Shown: positions 10,005 through 23,800 of the stretch, one piece after another
Position numbering within the stretch: position 1 is the first letter of the stretch
How the letters are laid out: each line of letters opens with the position of its first letter
Assembly (NCBI GenBank): GCA_948146395.1
Contig: OX411556.1
Coordinates: 930,001-994,000, forward strand
Origin: Fragum whitleyi
Taxonomy: Eukaryota; Mollusca; Bivalvia; Cardiida; Cardiidae
Length of the DNA stretch: 64,000 nt
Reading direction: 5' to 3'
Notes under the pieces: generated by a model
What the model was told of the DNA's origin: nothing
The model's input: only the letters and a program-made list of their open reading frames with translations
Databases searched by the model: none
Made by a program: the position numbers and the translations under genes

Positions 10005-13000
10005 GTTCGCTAGCTATGCATGTGCGCTTCAAATTAACACCAGTTTCGATGCCGTCTGATGCATCCGTCTGTGCGTTTATGCAGCATCCCTGACCCCTTG
10101 TTATTCGATTTAATAGTAATTATTTAATCCTGATTTAATGTTAAATATTTTGGGTACCCATTTTTCGATCGACTGATGCGCCCATGCATTCTTACCCACA
10201 TCGTCCCAAACACGGGCGTTCACTAGCTATGCATGTGCGCTTCAAATTGACACCGGTTTCGATGCCGTCTGATGCATCCGTCTGTGCGTTTATGCAGCAT
10301 CCCTGACCCCTTGTTATTCGATTTAATAGTAATTATTTAATCCTGATTTAATGTTAAATATTTTTGGTACCCATTTTTCGATCGACTGATGCGCCCATGC
10401 ATTCATACCCACATCGCCCCAAACACGCGCGTTCGCTAGCTATGCATGTGCGCTTCAAATTGACACCGGTTTCGATGCCGTCTGATGCATCCGTCTGTGC
10501 GTTTATGCAGCATCCCTGACCCCTTGTTATTCGATTTAATAGTAATTGTTTAATCCTGATTTAATGTAAAATATTTTGGGTACCCATTTTTCGATCGACT
10601 GATGCGCCCATGCATTCATACCCACATCGTCCCAAACACTCGCGTTCGCTAGCTATGCATGTGCTCTTCAAATTGACACCGGTTTCGATGCCGTCTGATG
10701 CATCCGTCTGTGCATTTATGCAGCATCCCTGACCCCTTTTTATTCGATTTAATAGTAATTATTTAATCCTGATTTAATATTAAATATTTTGGGTACCCAT
10801 TTTTCGATCGACTGATGCGCCCTTGCATTCATACCCACATCGTCCCAAACACTCGCGTTCGCTAGCTATGCATGTGCGCTTCAAATTGACACCGGTTTCG
10901 ATGCCGTCTGATGCATCCGTCTGTGCGTTTATGCAGCATCCCTGACCCCTTGTTATTCGATTTAATAGTAATTATTTAATCCTGATTTAATGTTAAATAT
11001 TTTGGGTACCCATTTTTCGATCGACTGATGCGCCCATGCATTCATACCCACATCGTCCCAAACACTCGCGTTCGCTAGCTATGCATGTGCGCTTCAAATT
11101 GACACCGGTTTCGATGCCGTCTGATGCATCCGTCTGTGCGTTTATGCAGCATCCCTGACCCCTTGTTATTCGATTTAATAGTAATTATTTAATCCTGATT
11201 TAATGTTAAATATTTTGGGTACCCATTTTTCGATCGACTGATGCGCCCATGCATTCATACCCACATCGTCCCAAACACTCGCGTTCGCTAGCTATGCATG
11301 TGCGCTTCAAATTGACACCGGTTTCGATGCCGTCTGATGCATCCGTCTGTGCGTTTATGCAGCATCCCTGACCCCTTGTTATTCGATTTAATAGTAATTA
11401 TTTAATCCTGATTTAATGTTAAATATTTTGGGTACCCATTTTTCGATCGACTGATGCGCCCATGCATTCATACCCACATCGCCCCAAACACGCTCGTTCG
11501 CTAGCTATGCATGTGTGCTTCAAATTGACACCGGTTTCAATGCCGTCTGATGCATCCGTCTGTGCGTTTATGCAGCATCCCTGACCCCTTGTTATTCGAT
11601 TTAATAGTAATTATTTAATCCTGATTTAATGTTAAATATTTTGGGTACCCATTTTTCGATCGACTGATGCGCCCATGCATTCATACCCACATCGCCCCAA
11701 ACACGCGCGTTCGCTAGCTATGCATGTGCGCTTCAAATTGACACCGGTTTCGATGCCGTCTGATGCATCCGTCTGTGCGTTTATGCAGCATCCCTGACCC
11801 CTTGTTATTCGATTTAATAGTAATTATTTAATCCTGATTTAATGTTAAATATTTTGGGTACCCATTTTTCGATCGACTGATGCGCCCATGCATTCATACC
11901 CACATCGTCCCAAACACGCGCGTTCGCTAGCTATGCATGTGCGCTTCAAATTGACACCGGTTTCGATGCCGTCTGATGCATCCGTCTGTGCGTTTATGCA
12001 GCATCCCTGACCCCTTGTTATTCGATTTAATAGTAATTATTTAATCCTGATTTAATGTTAAATATTTTGGGTACCCATTTTTCGATCGACTGATGCGCCC
12101 ATGCATTCATACCCACATCGTCCCAAACACTCGCGTTCGCTAGCTATGCATGTGCGCTTCAAATTGACACCGGTTTCGATGCCGTCTGATGCATCCGTCT
12201 GTGCGTTTATGCAGCATCCCTGACCCCTTGTTATTCGATTTAATAGTAATTATTTAATCCTGATTTAATGTTAAATATTTTGGGTACCCATTTTTCGATC
12301 GACTGATGCGCCCATGCATTCATACCCACATCGCCCCAAACACGCTCGTTCGCTAGCTATGCATGTGTGCTTCAAAATGACACCGGTTTCAATGCCGTCT
12401 GATGCATCCGTCTGTGCGTTTATGCAGCATCCCTGACCCCTTGTTATTCGATTTAATAGTAATTATTTAATCCTGATTTAATGTTAAATATTTTGGGTAC
12501 CCATTTTTCGATCGACTGATGCGCCCATGCATTCATACCCACATCGCCCCAAACACGCGCGTTCGCTAGCTATGCATGTGCGCTTCAAATTGACACCGGT
12601 TTCGATGCCGTCTGATGCATCCGTCTGTGCGTTTATGCAGCATCCCTGACCCCTTGTTATTCGATTTAATAGTAATTATTTAATCCTGATTTAATGTTAA
12701 ATATTTTGGGTACCCATTTTTCGATCGACTGCTGCGCCCATGCATTCATACCCACATCGTCCCAAACACTCGCGTTCGCTAGCTATGCATGTGCGCTTCA
12801 AATTGACACCGGTTTCGATGCCGTCTGATGCATCCGTCTGTGCGTTTATGCAGCATCCCTGACCCCTTGTTATTCGATTTAATAGTAATTATTTAATCCT
12901 GATTTAATGTTAAATATTTTGGGTACCCATTTTTCGATCGACTGATGCGCCCATGCATTCATACCCACATCGTCCCAAACACTCGCGTTCGCTAGCTATG

Positions 13001-16000
13001 CATGTGCGCTTCAAATTGATACCGGTTTCGATGCCGTCTGATGCATCCGTCTGTGCGTTTATGCAGCATCCCTGACCCCTTGTTATTCGATTTAATAGTA
13101 ATTATTTAATCCTGATTTAATGTTAGATATTTTGTTTACCCATTTTTCGATCGACTGATGCGCCCATGCATTCATACCCACATCGTCCCAAACACGCGCG
13201 TTTACTAGCTATGCATTGCGCTTTAAATTGACACCGGTTTCGATGCCGTCTGATGCATCCGTCTGTGCGTTTATGCAGCATCCCTGACCCCTTGTTATTC
13301 GATTTAATAGTAATAATTTAATCCTGATTTAATGTTAAATATTTTGGGTACCCATTTTTCGATCGACTGATGCGCCCATGCATTCATACCCACATCGCCC
13401 CAAACACGCGCGTTTGCTAGCTATGCATGTGCGCTTCAAATTGACACCGGTTTCGATGCCGTCTGATGCATCCGTCTGTGCGTTTATACAGCATCCCTGA
13501 CCCCTTGTTATTCGATTTAATAGTAATTATTTAATCCTGATTTAATGTTAAATATTTTGGGTACCCATTTTTCGATCGACTGATGCGCCCATGCATTCAT
13601 ACCCACATCGTCCCAAACACTCGCGTTCGCTAGCTATGCATGTGCGCTTCAAATTGACACCGGTTTCGATGCCGTCTGATGCATCCGTCTGTGCGTTTAT
13701 GCAGCATCCCTGACCCCTTGTTATTCGATTTAATAGTAATTATTTAATCCTGATTTAATGTTAAATATTTTGGGTACCCATTTTTCGATCGACTGATGCG
13801 CCCATGCATTCATACCCACATCGTCCCAAACACTCGCATTCGCTAGCTATGCATGTGCGCTTCAAATTGACACCGGTTTTGATGCCGTCTGATGCATCCG
13901 TCTGTGCGTTTATGCAGCATCCCTGACCCCTTGTTATTCGATTTAATAGTAATTATTTAATCCTGATTAATGTTAAATATTTTGGGTACCCATTTTTCGA
14001 TCGACTGATGCGCCAATGCATTCATACCCACATCGTCCCAAACACGCGCGTTCACTAGCTATGCATGTGCGCTTCAAATTGACACCGGTTTCGATGCCGT
14101 CTGATGCATCCATCTGTGCGTTTATGCAGCATCCCTGACCCCTTGTTATTCGATTTAATAGTAATTATTTAATCCTGATTTAATGTTAAATATTTTGGGT
14201 ACCCATTTTTCGATCGACTAATGCGCACATGCATTCATACCCACATCGCCCCAAACACGCGCGTTCGCTAGCTATGCATGTGCGCTTCAAATTGACACCG
14301 GTTTCGATGCCGTCTGATGCATCCGTCTGTGCGTTTATGCAGCATCCCTGACCCCTTGTTATTCGATTTAATAGTAATTATTTAATCCTGATTTAATGTT
14401 AAATATTTTGGGTACCCATTTTTCGATCGACTGATGCGCCCATGCATTCATACCCACATCGTCCCAAACACTCGCATTCGCTAGCTATGCATGTGCGCTT
14501 CAAATTGACACCGGTTTCGATGCCGTCTGATGCATCCGTCTGTGCGTTTATGCAGCATCCCTGACCCCTTGTTATTCGATTTAATAGTAATTATTTAATC
14601 CTGATTTAATGTTAAATATTTTGGGTACCCATTTTTCGATCGACTGATGCGCCCATGCATTCATACCCACATCGTCCCAAACACGCGCGTTCACTAGCTA
14701 TGCATGTGCGCTTCAAATTGACACCGGTTTCGATGCCGTCTGATGCATCCGTCTGTGCGTTTATGCAGCATCCCTGACCCCTTGTTATTCGATTTAATAG
14801 TAATTATTTAATCCTGATTTAATGTTAAATATTTTGGGTACCCATTTTTCGATCGACTGATGCGCCCATGCATTCATACCCACACCGTCCCAAACACGCG
14901 CGTTCACAAGCTATGCATGTGCGCTTCAAACTGACACCGGTTTCGATGCCGTCTGATGCATCCGTCTGTGCGTTTATGCAGCATCCCTGACCCCTTGTTA
15001 TTCGATTTAATAGTAATTATTTAATCCTGATTTAATGTTAAATATTTTGGGTACCCATTTTTCGATCGACTGATGCGCCCATGCATTCATACCCACATCG
15101 CCCCAAACACGCGCGTTCGCTAGCTATGCATGTGGGCTTCAAATTGACACCGGTTTCGATGCCGTCTGATGCATCCGTCTGTGCGTTTATGCAGCATCCC
15201 TGACCCCTTGTTATTCGATTTAATAGTAATTATTTAATCCTGATTTAATGTTAAATATTTTGGGTACCCATTTTTCGATCGACTGATGCGCCCATGCATT
15301 CATACTCACATCGTCCCAAACACTCGCGTTCGCTAGCTATGCATGTGCGCTTCAAATTGACACCGGTTTCGATGCCGTCTGATGGATCCGTCTGTGCGTT
15401 TATGCAGCATTCCTGACCCCTTGTTATTCGATTTAATAGTAATTATTTAATCCTGATTTAATGTTAAATATTTTGGATATCCATTTTTCGATCGACTGAT
15501 GCGCCCATGCATTCATACCCACATCGTCCCAAACACTCGCGTTCGCTAGCTATGTATGTGCGCTTCAAATTGACACCGGTTTCGATGCCGTCAGATGCAT
15601 CCGTCTGTGCGTTTATGCAGCATCCCTGACCCCTTGTTATTCGATTTAATAGTAATTATTTAATCCTGATTTAATGTTAAATATTTTGGGTACCCATTTT
15701 TCGATCGACTGATGCGCCCATGCATTCATACCCACATCGTCCCAAACACGCGCGTTCGCTAGCTATGCATGTGCGCTTCAAATTGACACCGGTTTCGATG
15801 CCGTCTGATGCATCCGTCTGTGCGTTTATGCAGCATCCCTGACCCCTTGTTATTCGATTTAATAGTAATTATTTAATCCTGATTTAATGTTAAATATTTT
15901 GGGTACCCATTTTTCGATCGACTGATGCGCCCATGCATTCATACCCACATCGCCCCAAACACGCGCGTTCGCTAGCTATGCATGTGGGCTTCAAATTGAC

Positions 16001-16170
16001 ACCGGTTTCGATGCCGTCTGATGCATCCGTCTGTGCGTTTATGCAGCATCCCTGACCCCTTGTTATTCGATTTAATAGTAATTATTTAATCCTGATTTAA
16101 TGTTAAATATTTTGGGTACCCATTTTTCGATCGACTGATGCGCCCATGCATTCATACCCACATCGTCACA
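10005..16170 (+). repeat. Large block, copy 2 of the 29-35-monomer-offset duplication
   Basis: It has the marker series of 3830-8930 in the same order, at about 10041, 10187, 10541, 10661, 10734, 11491, 13208, 15301 and 16167. It differs by a 4-monomer internal expansion (11067-12730) and net single-monomer changes nearer its right side. It also has private changes, for example TTTTGTTTACCC near 13131 and a 1-bp loss near 13966. Homology with gains and losses of whole units fits unequal crossing-over. Confidence 0.8.
11067..12730 (+). repeat. Four-monomer (852 bp) tandem duplication
   Basis: The linked variants CGCTCGTTCGC, GTGTGCTTC and GGTTTCAATGCC at 11491 recur at 12343, an offset of exactly 852 bases (4 x 213). 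The duplicated tract runs from about 11067-11878 to 11919-12730. It is limited on the left by class mismatch and on the right by CTGCTGCGC near 12729. The homologous block at 3830-8930 has this marker set once (5316), so the expansion arose in this copy or was lost in the other. Confidence 0.8.
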
Positions 16171-17359
16171 AACACTCGCGTTCGCTAGCTATGCATGTGC
16201 CCTTCAAATTGACACCGGTTTCGATGCCGTCTGATGCATCCGTCTGTGCGTTTATGCAGCATCCCTGACCCCTTGTTATTCGATTTAATAGTAATTATTT
16301 AATCCTGATTTAATGTTAAATATTTTGGGTACCCATTTTTCGATCGACTGAAGCGCCCATGCATTCATACCCACATCGTCCCAAATACTCGCGTTCGCTA
16401 GCTATGCATGTGCGCTTCAAATTGACACCGGTTTCGATGCCGTCTGATGCATCCGTCTGTGCGTTTATGCAGCATCCCTGACCCCTTGTTATTCGATTTA
16501 ATAGTAATTATTTAATCCTGATTTAATGTTAAATATTGTGGGTACCCATTTTTTGATCGACTGATGCGCCCATGCATTCATACCTACATCGTCCCAAACA
16601 CGCGCGTTCACTAGCTATGCATGTGCGCTTCAAATTGACACCGGTTTCGATGCCGTCTGATGCATCCGTCTGTGCGTTTTTGCAGCATCCCTGACCCCTT
16701 GTTATTCGATTTAATAGTAATTATTTAATCCTGATTTAATGTTAAATATTTTGGGTACCCATTTTTCGATCGACTGATGCGCCCATGCATTCATACCCAC
16801 ATCGTCCCAAACACTCGCGTTCGCTAGCTATGCATGTGCGCTTCAAATTGACACCGGTTTCGATGCCGTCTGATGCATCCGTCTGTGCGTTTATGCAGCA
16901 TCCCTGACCCCTTGTTATTCGATTTAATAGTAATTATTTAATCCTGATTTAATGTTAAATATTTTGGGTACCCATTTTTCGATCGATTGATGCGCCTATG
17001 CATTCATACCCACATCGTCCCAAACACGCGCGTTCGCTAGCTATGCATGTGCGCTTCAAATTGACACCGGTTTCGATGCCGTCTGATGCATCCGTCTGTG
17101 CGTTTATGCAGCATCCCTGACCCCTTGTTATTCGATTTAATAGTAATTATTTAATCCTGATTTAATGTTAAATATTTTGGGTACCCATTTTTCGATCGAC
17201 TGATGCGCCCATGCATTTATACCCACATCGTCCCAAACACTCGCGTTCGCTAGCTATGCATGTGCGCTTCAAATTGACACCGGTTTCGATGCCGTCTGAT
17301 GCATCCGTCTGTGCGTTTATGCAGCATCCCTGACCCCTTGTTATTCGATTTAATAGTAA
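15972..17359 (+). repeat. Segmental duplicate block, copy 2 (pair at 1-1388)
   Basis: It carries the same ordered private variants as 1-1388 and differs at 16822. The region just before it (15301-15971) pairs instead with 8062-8732 at an offset of 7239, so this block is joined to a different partner on its left. That makes 15972 a useful landmark for reconstructing the amplification history. Confidence 0.85.
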
Positions 17360-20300
17360 ATATTTAATCCTGATTTAATGTTAAATATTTTGGGTACCCA
17401 TTTTTCGATCGACTGATGCGCCAATGCATTCATACCCACATCGTCCCAAACACGCGCGTTCACTAGCTATGCATATGCGCTTCAAATTGACACCGGTTTC
17501 GATGCCGTCTGATGCATCCGTCTGTGCGTTTATGCAGCATCCCTGACCCCTTGTTATTCGATTTAATAGTATTTATTTAATCCTGATTTAATGTTAAATA
17601 TTTTGGGTACCCATTTTTCGATCGACTGATGCGCCCATGCATTCATACCCACATCGTCCCAAACACTCGCGTTCGCTAGCTATGCATGTGCGCTTCAAAT
17701 TGACACCGGTTTCGATGCCGTCTGATGCATCCGTCTGTGCGTTTATGCAGCATCCCTGACCCCTTGTTATTCGATTTAATAGTAATTATTTAATCCTGAT
17801 TTAATGTTAAATATTTTGGGTACCCATTTTTCGATCGACTGATGCGCCCATGCATTCATACCCACATCGTCCCAAACACTCGCGTTCACTAGCTATGCAT
17901 GTGCGCTTCAAATTGACACCGGTTTCGATGCCGTCTGATGCATCCGTCTGTGCGTTTATGCAGCATCCCTGACCCCTTGTTATTCGATTTAATAGTAATT
18001 ATTTAATCCTGATTTAATGTTAAATATTTTGGGTACCCATTTTTCGATCGACTGATGCGCCCATGCATTCATACCCACATCGCCCCAAACACGCGCGTTC
18101 GCTAGCTATGCATGTGCGCTTCAAATATACACCGGTTTCGATGCCATCTGATGCATCCGTCTGTGCGTTTATGCAGCATCCCTGACCCCTTGTTATTCGA
18201 TTTAATAGTAATTATTTAATCCTGATTTAATGTTAAATATTTTGGGTACCCATTTTTCGATCGATTAATGCGCCTATGCATTCATACCCACATCGTCCCA
18301 AACACTCGCGTTCGCTAGCTATGCATGTGCGCTTCAAATTGACAGCGTTTTCGATGCCGTCTGATGCATCCGTCTGTGCGTTTATGCAGCATCCCTGACC
18401 CCTTGTTATTCGATTTAATAGTAATTATTTAATCCTGATTTAATGTTAAATATTTTGGGTACCCATTTTTCGATCGACTGATGCGCCCATGCATTCATAC
18501 CCACATCGTCCCAAATACTCGCGTTCGCTAGCTATGCATGTGCGCTTCAAATTGACACCGGTTTCGATGCCGTCTGATGCATCCGTCTGTGCGTTTATGC
18601 AGCATCCCTGACCCCTTGTTATTCGATTTAATAGTAATTATTTAATCCTGATTTAATGTTAAATATTTTGGGTACCCATTTTTCGATCGACTGATGCGCC
18701 CATGCATTCATACCCACATCGCCCCAAACACGCGCGTTCGCTAGCTATGCATGTGCGCTTCAAATTGACACCGGTTTCGATGCCGTCTGATGCATCCGTC
18801 TGTGCGTTTATGCAGCATCCCTGACCCCTTGTTATTCGATTTAATAGTAATTATTTAATCCTGATTTAATGTTAAATATTTTGGGTACCCATTTTTCGAT
18901 CGACTGATGCGCCCATGCATTCATACCCACATCGTCCCAAACACTCGCGTTCGCTAGCTATGCATGTGCGCTTCAAATTGACACTGGTTTCGATGCCGTC
19001 TGATGCATCCGTCTGTGCGTTTATGCAGCATCCCTGACCCCTTGTTAATCGATTTAATAGTAATTATTTAATCCTGATTTAATGTTAAATATTTTGGGTA
19101 CCCATTTTTCGATCGACTGATGCGCCCATGCATTCATACCCACATCGTCCCAAACACTCGCGTTCGCTAGCTATGCATGTGCGCTTCAAATTGACACCGG
19201 TTTCGATGCCGTCTGATGCATCCGTCTGTGCGTTTATGCAGCATCCCTGACCCCTTGTTATTCGATTTAATAGTAATTATTTAATCCTGATTTAATGTTA
19301 AATATTTTGGGTACCCATTTTTCGATCGACTGATGCGCCCATGCATTCATACCCACATCGTCCTAAACACGCGCGTTCACTAGCTATGCATGTGCGCTTC
19401 AAATTGACACCGGTTTCGATGCCGTCTGATGCATCTGTCTGTGCGTTTATGCAGCATCCCTGACCCCTTGTTATTCGATTTAATAGTAATTATTTAATCC
19501 TGATTTAATGTTAAATATTTTGGGTACCCATTTTTCGATCGACTGATGCGCCCATGCATTCATACCCACATCGCCCCAAACACGCGCGTTCGCTAGCTAT
19601 GCATGTGCGCTTCAAATTGACACCGGTTTCGATGCCGTCTGATGCATCCGTCTGTGCGTTTATGCAGCATCCCTGACCCCTTGTTATTCGATTTAATAGT
19701 AATTATTTAATCCTGATTTAATGTTAAATATTTTGGGTACCCATTTTTCGATCGACTGATGCGCCCATGCATTCATACCCACATCGTCCCAAACACTCGC
19801 GTTCGCTAGCTATGCATGTGCGCTTCAAATTGACACCGGTTTCGATGCCGTCTGATGCATCCGTCTGTGCGTTTATGCAGCATCCCTGACCCCTTGTTAT
19901 TCGATTTAATAGTAATTATTTAATCCTGATTTAATGTTAAATATTTTGGGTACCTATTTTTCGATCGACTGATGCGCCCATGCATTCATACCCACATCGT
20001 CCCAAACACGCGCGTTCACTAGCTATGCATGTGTGCTTCAAATTGACACCGGTTTCGATGCCGTCTGATGCATCCGTCTGTGCGTTTATGCAGCATCCCT
20101 GACCCCTTGTTATTCGATTTAATAGTAATTATTTAATCCTGATTTAATGTTAAATATTTTGGGTACCCATTTTTCGATCGACTGATGCGCCCATGCATTC
20201 ATACCCACATCGTCCCAAACACGCGCGTTCACTAGCTATGCATGTGCGCTTCAAATTGACACCGGTTTCGATGCCGTCTGATGCATCCGTCTGTGCGTTT

Positions 20301-20657
20301 ATGCAGCATCCCTGACCCCTTGTTATTCGATTTAATAGTAATTATTTAATCCTGATTTAATGTTAAATATTTTGGGTACCCATTTTTCGATCGACTGATG
20401 CGCCCATGCATTCATACCCACATCGTCCCAAACACTCGCGTTCGCTAGCTATGCATGTGCGCTTCAAATTGACACCGGTTTCGATGCCGTCTGATGCCTT
20501 CGTCTGTGCGTTTATGCAGCATCCCTGACCCCTTGTTATTCGATTTAATAGTAATTATTTAATCCTGATTTAATGTTAAATATTTTGGGTACCCATTTTT
20601 CGATCGACTGATGCGCCCATGCATTCATACCCACATCGTCCCAAACACGCGCGTTCA

Positions 20658-20856
20658 CTAGCTAAAATTGACACCGGTTTCGATGCCGTCTGATGCATCC
20701 GTCTGTGCGTTTATGCAGCATCCCTGACCCCTTGTTATTCGATTTAATAGTAATTATTTAATCCTGATTTAATGTTAAATATTTTGGGTACCCATTTTTC
20801 GATCGACTGATGCGCCCATGCATTCATACCCACATCGTCCCAAACACGCGCGTTCA
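20658..20856 (+). repeat. Short 199-bp monomer with a 14-bp deletion
   Basis: GCTA at 20661-20664 is followed directly by AAATTG, so monomer positions 8-21 are missing. This is the largest length change in the window and the only one above 1 bp. Phase before the unit is -4 and after it is -18. The lost segment includes the first ATGCAT palindrome. Flanking monomers are ordinary, and a flanking variant (GCCTTCGTC) recurs three units apart across it, at 20496 and 21121. Confidence 0.95.
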
Positions 20857-23800
20857 CTAGCTATGCATGTGCGCTTCAAATTGACACCGGTTTTGATGCC
20901 GTCTGATGCATCCGTCTGTGCGTTTATGCAGCATCCCTGACCCCTTGTTATTCGATTTAATAGTAATTATTTAATCCTGATTTAATGTTAAATATTTTGG
21001 GTACCCATTTTTCGATCGACTGATGCGCCCATGCATTCATACCCACATCGCCCCAAACACGCGCGTTCGCTAGCTATGCATGTGCGCTTCAAATTGACAC
21101 CGGTTTCGATGCCGTCTGATGCCTTCGTCTGTGCGTTTATGCAGCAACCCTGACCCCTTGTTATTCGATTTAATAGTAATTATTTAATCCTGATTTAATG
21201 TTAAATATTTTGGGTACCCATTTTTCGATCGACTGATGCGCCCATGCATTCATACCCACATCGTCCCAAACACTCGCGTTCGCTAGCTATGCATGTGCGC
21301 TTCAAATTGACACCGGTTTCGATGCCGTCTGATGCATCCGTCTGTGCGTTTATGCAGCATCCCTGACCCCTTGTTATTCGATTTAATAGTAGTTATTTAA
21401 TCCTGATTTAATGTTAAATATTTTGGGTACCCATTTTTCGATCGACTGATGCGCCCATGCATTCATAACCACATCGTCCCAAACACTCGCGTTCGCTAGC
21501 TATGCATGTGCGCTTCAAATTGACACCGGTTTCGATGCCGTCTGATGCATCCGTCTGTGCGTTTATGCAGCATCCCTGACCCCTTGTTATTCGATTTAAT
21601 AGTAATTATTTAATCCTGATTTAATGTTAAATATTTTGGGTACCCATTTTTCGATCGACTGATGCGCCCATGCATTCATACCTACATCGTCCCAAACACG
21701 CGCGTTCACTAGCTATGCATGTGCGCTTCAAATTGACACCGGTTTCGATGCCGTCTGATGCATCCGTCTGTGCGTTTATGCAGCATCCCTGACCCCTTGT
21801 TATTCGATTAAATAGTAATTATTTAATCCTGATTTAATGTTAAATATTTTGGGTACCCATTTTTCGATCGACTGATGCGCCCATGCATTCATACCCACAT
21901 CGCCCCAAACACGCGCGTTCGCTAGCTATGCATGTGCGCTTCAAATTGGCACCGGTTTCGATGCCGTCTGATGCATCCGTCTGTGCGTTTATGCAGCATC
22001 CCTGACCCCTTGTTATTCGATGTAATAGTAATTATTTAATCCTGATTTAATGTTAAATATTTTGGGTACCCATTTTTCGATCGACTGATGCGCCCATGCA
22101 TTCATACCCACATCGTCCCAAACACTCGCGTTCGCTAGCTATGCATGTGCGCTTCAAATTGACACCGGTTTCGATGCCGTCTGATGCATCCGTCTGTGCG
22201 TTTATGCAGCATTCCTGACCCCTTGTTATTCGATTTAATAGTAATTATTTAATCCTGATTTAATGTTAAATATTTTGGGTATCCATTTTTCGATCGACTG
22301 ATGCGCCCATGCATTCATACCCACATCGTCCCAAACACTCGCGTTCGCTAGCTATGCATGTGCGCTTCAAATTGACACCGGTTTCGATGCCGTCTGATGC
22401 ATCCGTCTGTGCGTTTATGCAGCATACCTGACCCCTTGTTATTCGATTTAATAGTAATTATTTAATCCTGATTTAATGTTAAATATTTTGGGTACCCATT
22501 TTTCGATCGACTGATGCGCCCATGCATTCATACCCACATCGTCCCAAACACGCGCGTTCGCTAGCTATGCATGTGCGCTTCAAATTGACACCGGTTTCGA
22601 TGCAGTCTGATGCATCCGTCTGTGCGTTTATGCAGCATCCCTGACCCCTTGTTATTCGATTTAATAGTAATTATTTAATCCTGATTTAATGTTAAATATT
22701 TTGGGTACCCATTTTTCGATCGACTGATGCGCCCATGCATTCATACCCACATCGTCACAAACACTCGCGTTCGCTAGCTATGCATGTGCGCTTCAAATTG
22801 ACACCGGTTTCGATGCCGTCTGATGCATCCGTCTGTGCGTTTATGCAGCATCCCTGACCCCTTGTTATTCGATTTAATAGTAATTATTTAATCCTGATTT
22901 AATGTTAAATATTTTGGGTACCCATTTTTCGATCGACTGATGCGCCCATGCATTCATACCCACATCGTCCAAAATACTCGCGTTCGCTAGCTATGCATGT
23001 GCGCTTCAAATTGACACCGGTTTCGATGCCGTCTGATGCATCCGTCTGTGCGTTTATGCAGCATCCCTGACCCCTTGTTATTCGATTTAATAGTAATTAT
23101 TTAATCCTGATTTAATGTTAAATATTTTGGGTACCCATTTTTCGATCGACTGATGCGCCCATGCATTCATACCCACATCGTCCCAAACACGCGCGTTCAC
23201 TAGCTATGCATGTGCGCTTCAAATTGACACCGGTTTCGATGCCGTCTGATGCATCCGTCTGTGCGTTTATGCAGCATCCCTGACCCCTTGTTATTCGATT
23301 TAATAGTACTTATTTAATCCTGATTTAATGTTAAATATTTTGGGTACCCATTTTTCGATCGATTGATGCGCCCATGCATTCATACCCACATCGTCCCAAA
23401 CACTCGCGTTCGCTAGCTATGCATGTGCGCTTCAAATTGACACCGGTTTCGATGCCGTCTGATGCATCCGTCTGTGCGTTTATGCAGCATCCCTGACCCC
23501 TTGTTATTCGATTTAATAGTAATTATTTAATCCTGATTTAATGTTAAATATTTTGGGTACCCATTTTTTGATCGACTGATGCGCCCATGCATTCATACCC
23601 ACATCGTCCCAAACACGCGCGTTCACTAGCTATGCATGTGCGCTTCAAATTGACACCGGTTTCGATGCCGTCTGATGCATCCGTCTGTGCGTTTATGCAG
23701 CATCCCTGACCCCTTGTTATTCGATTTAATAGTAATTATTTAATCCTGATTTAATGTTAAATATTTTGGGTACCCATTTTTCGATCGACTGATGCGCCCA

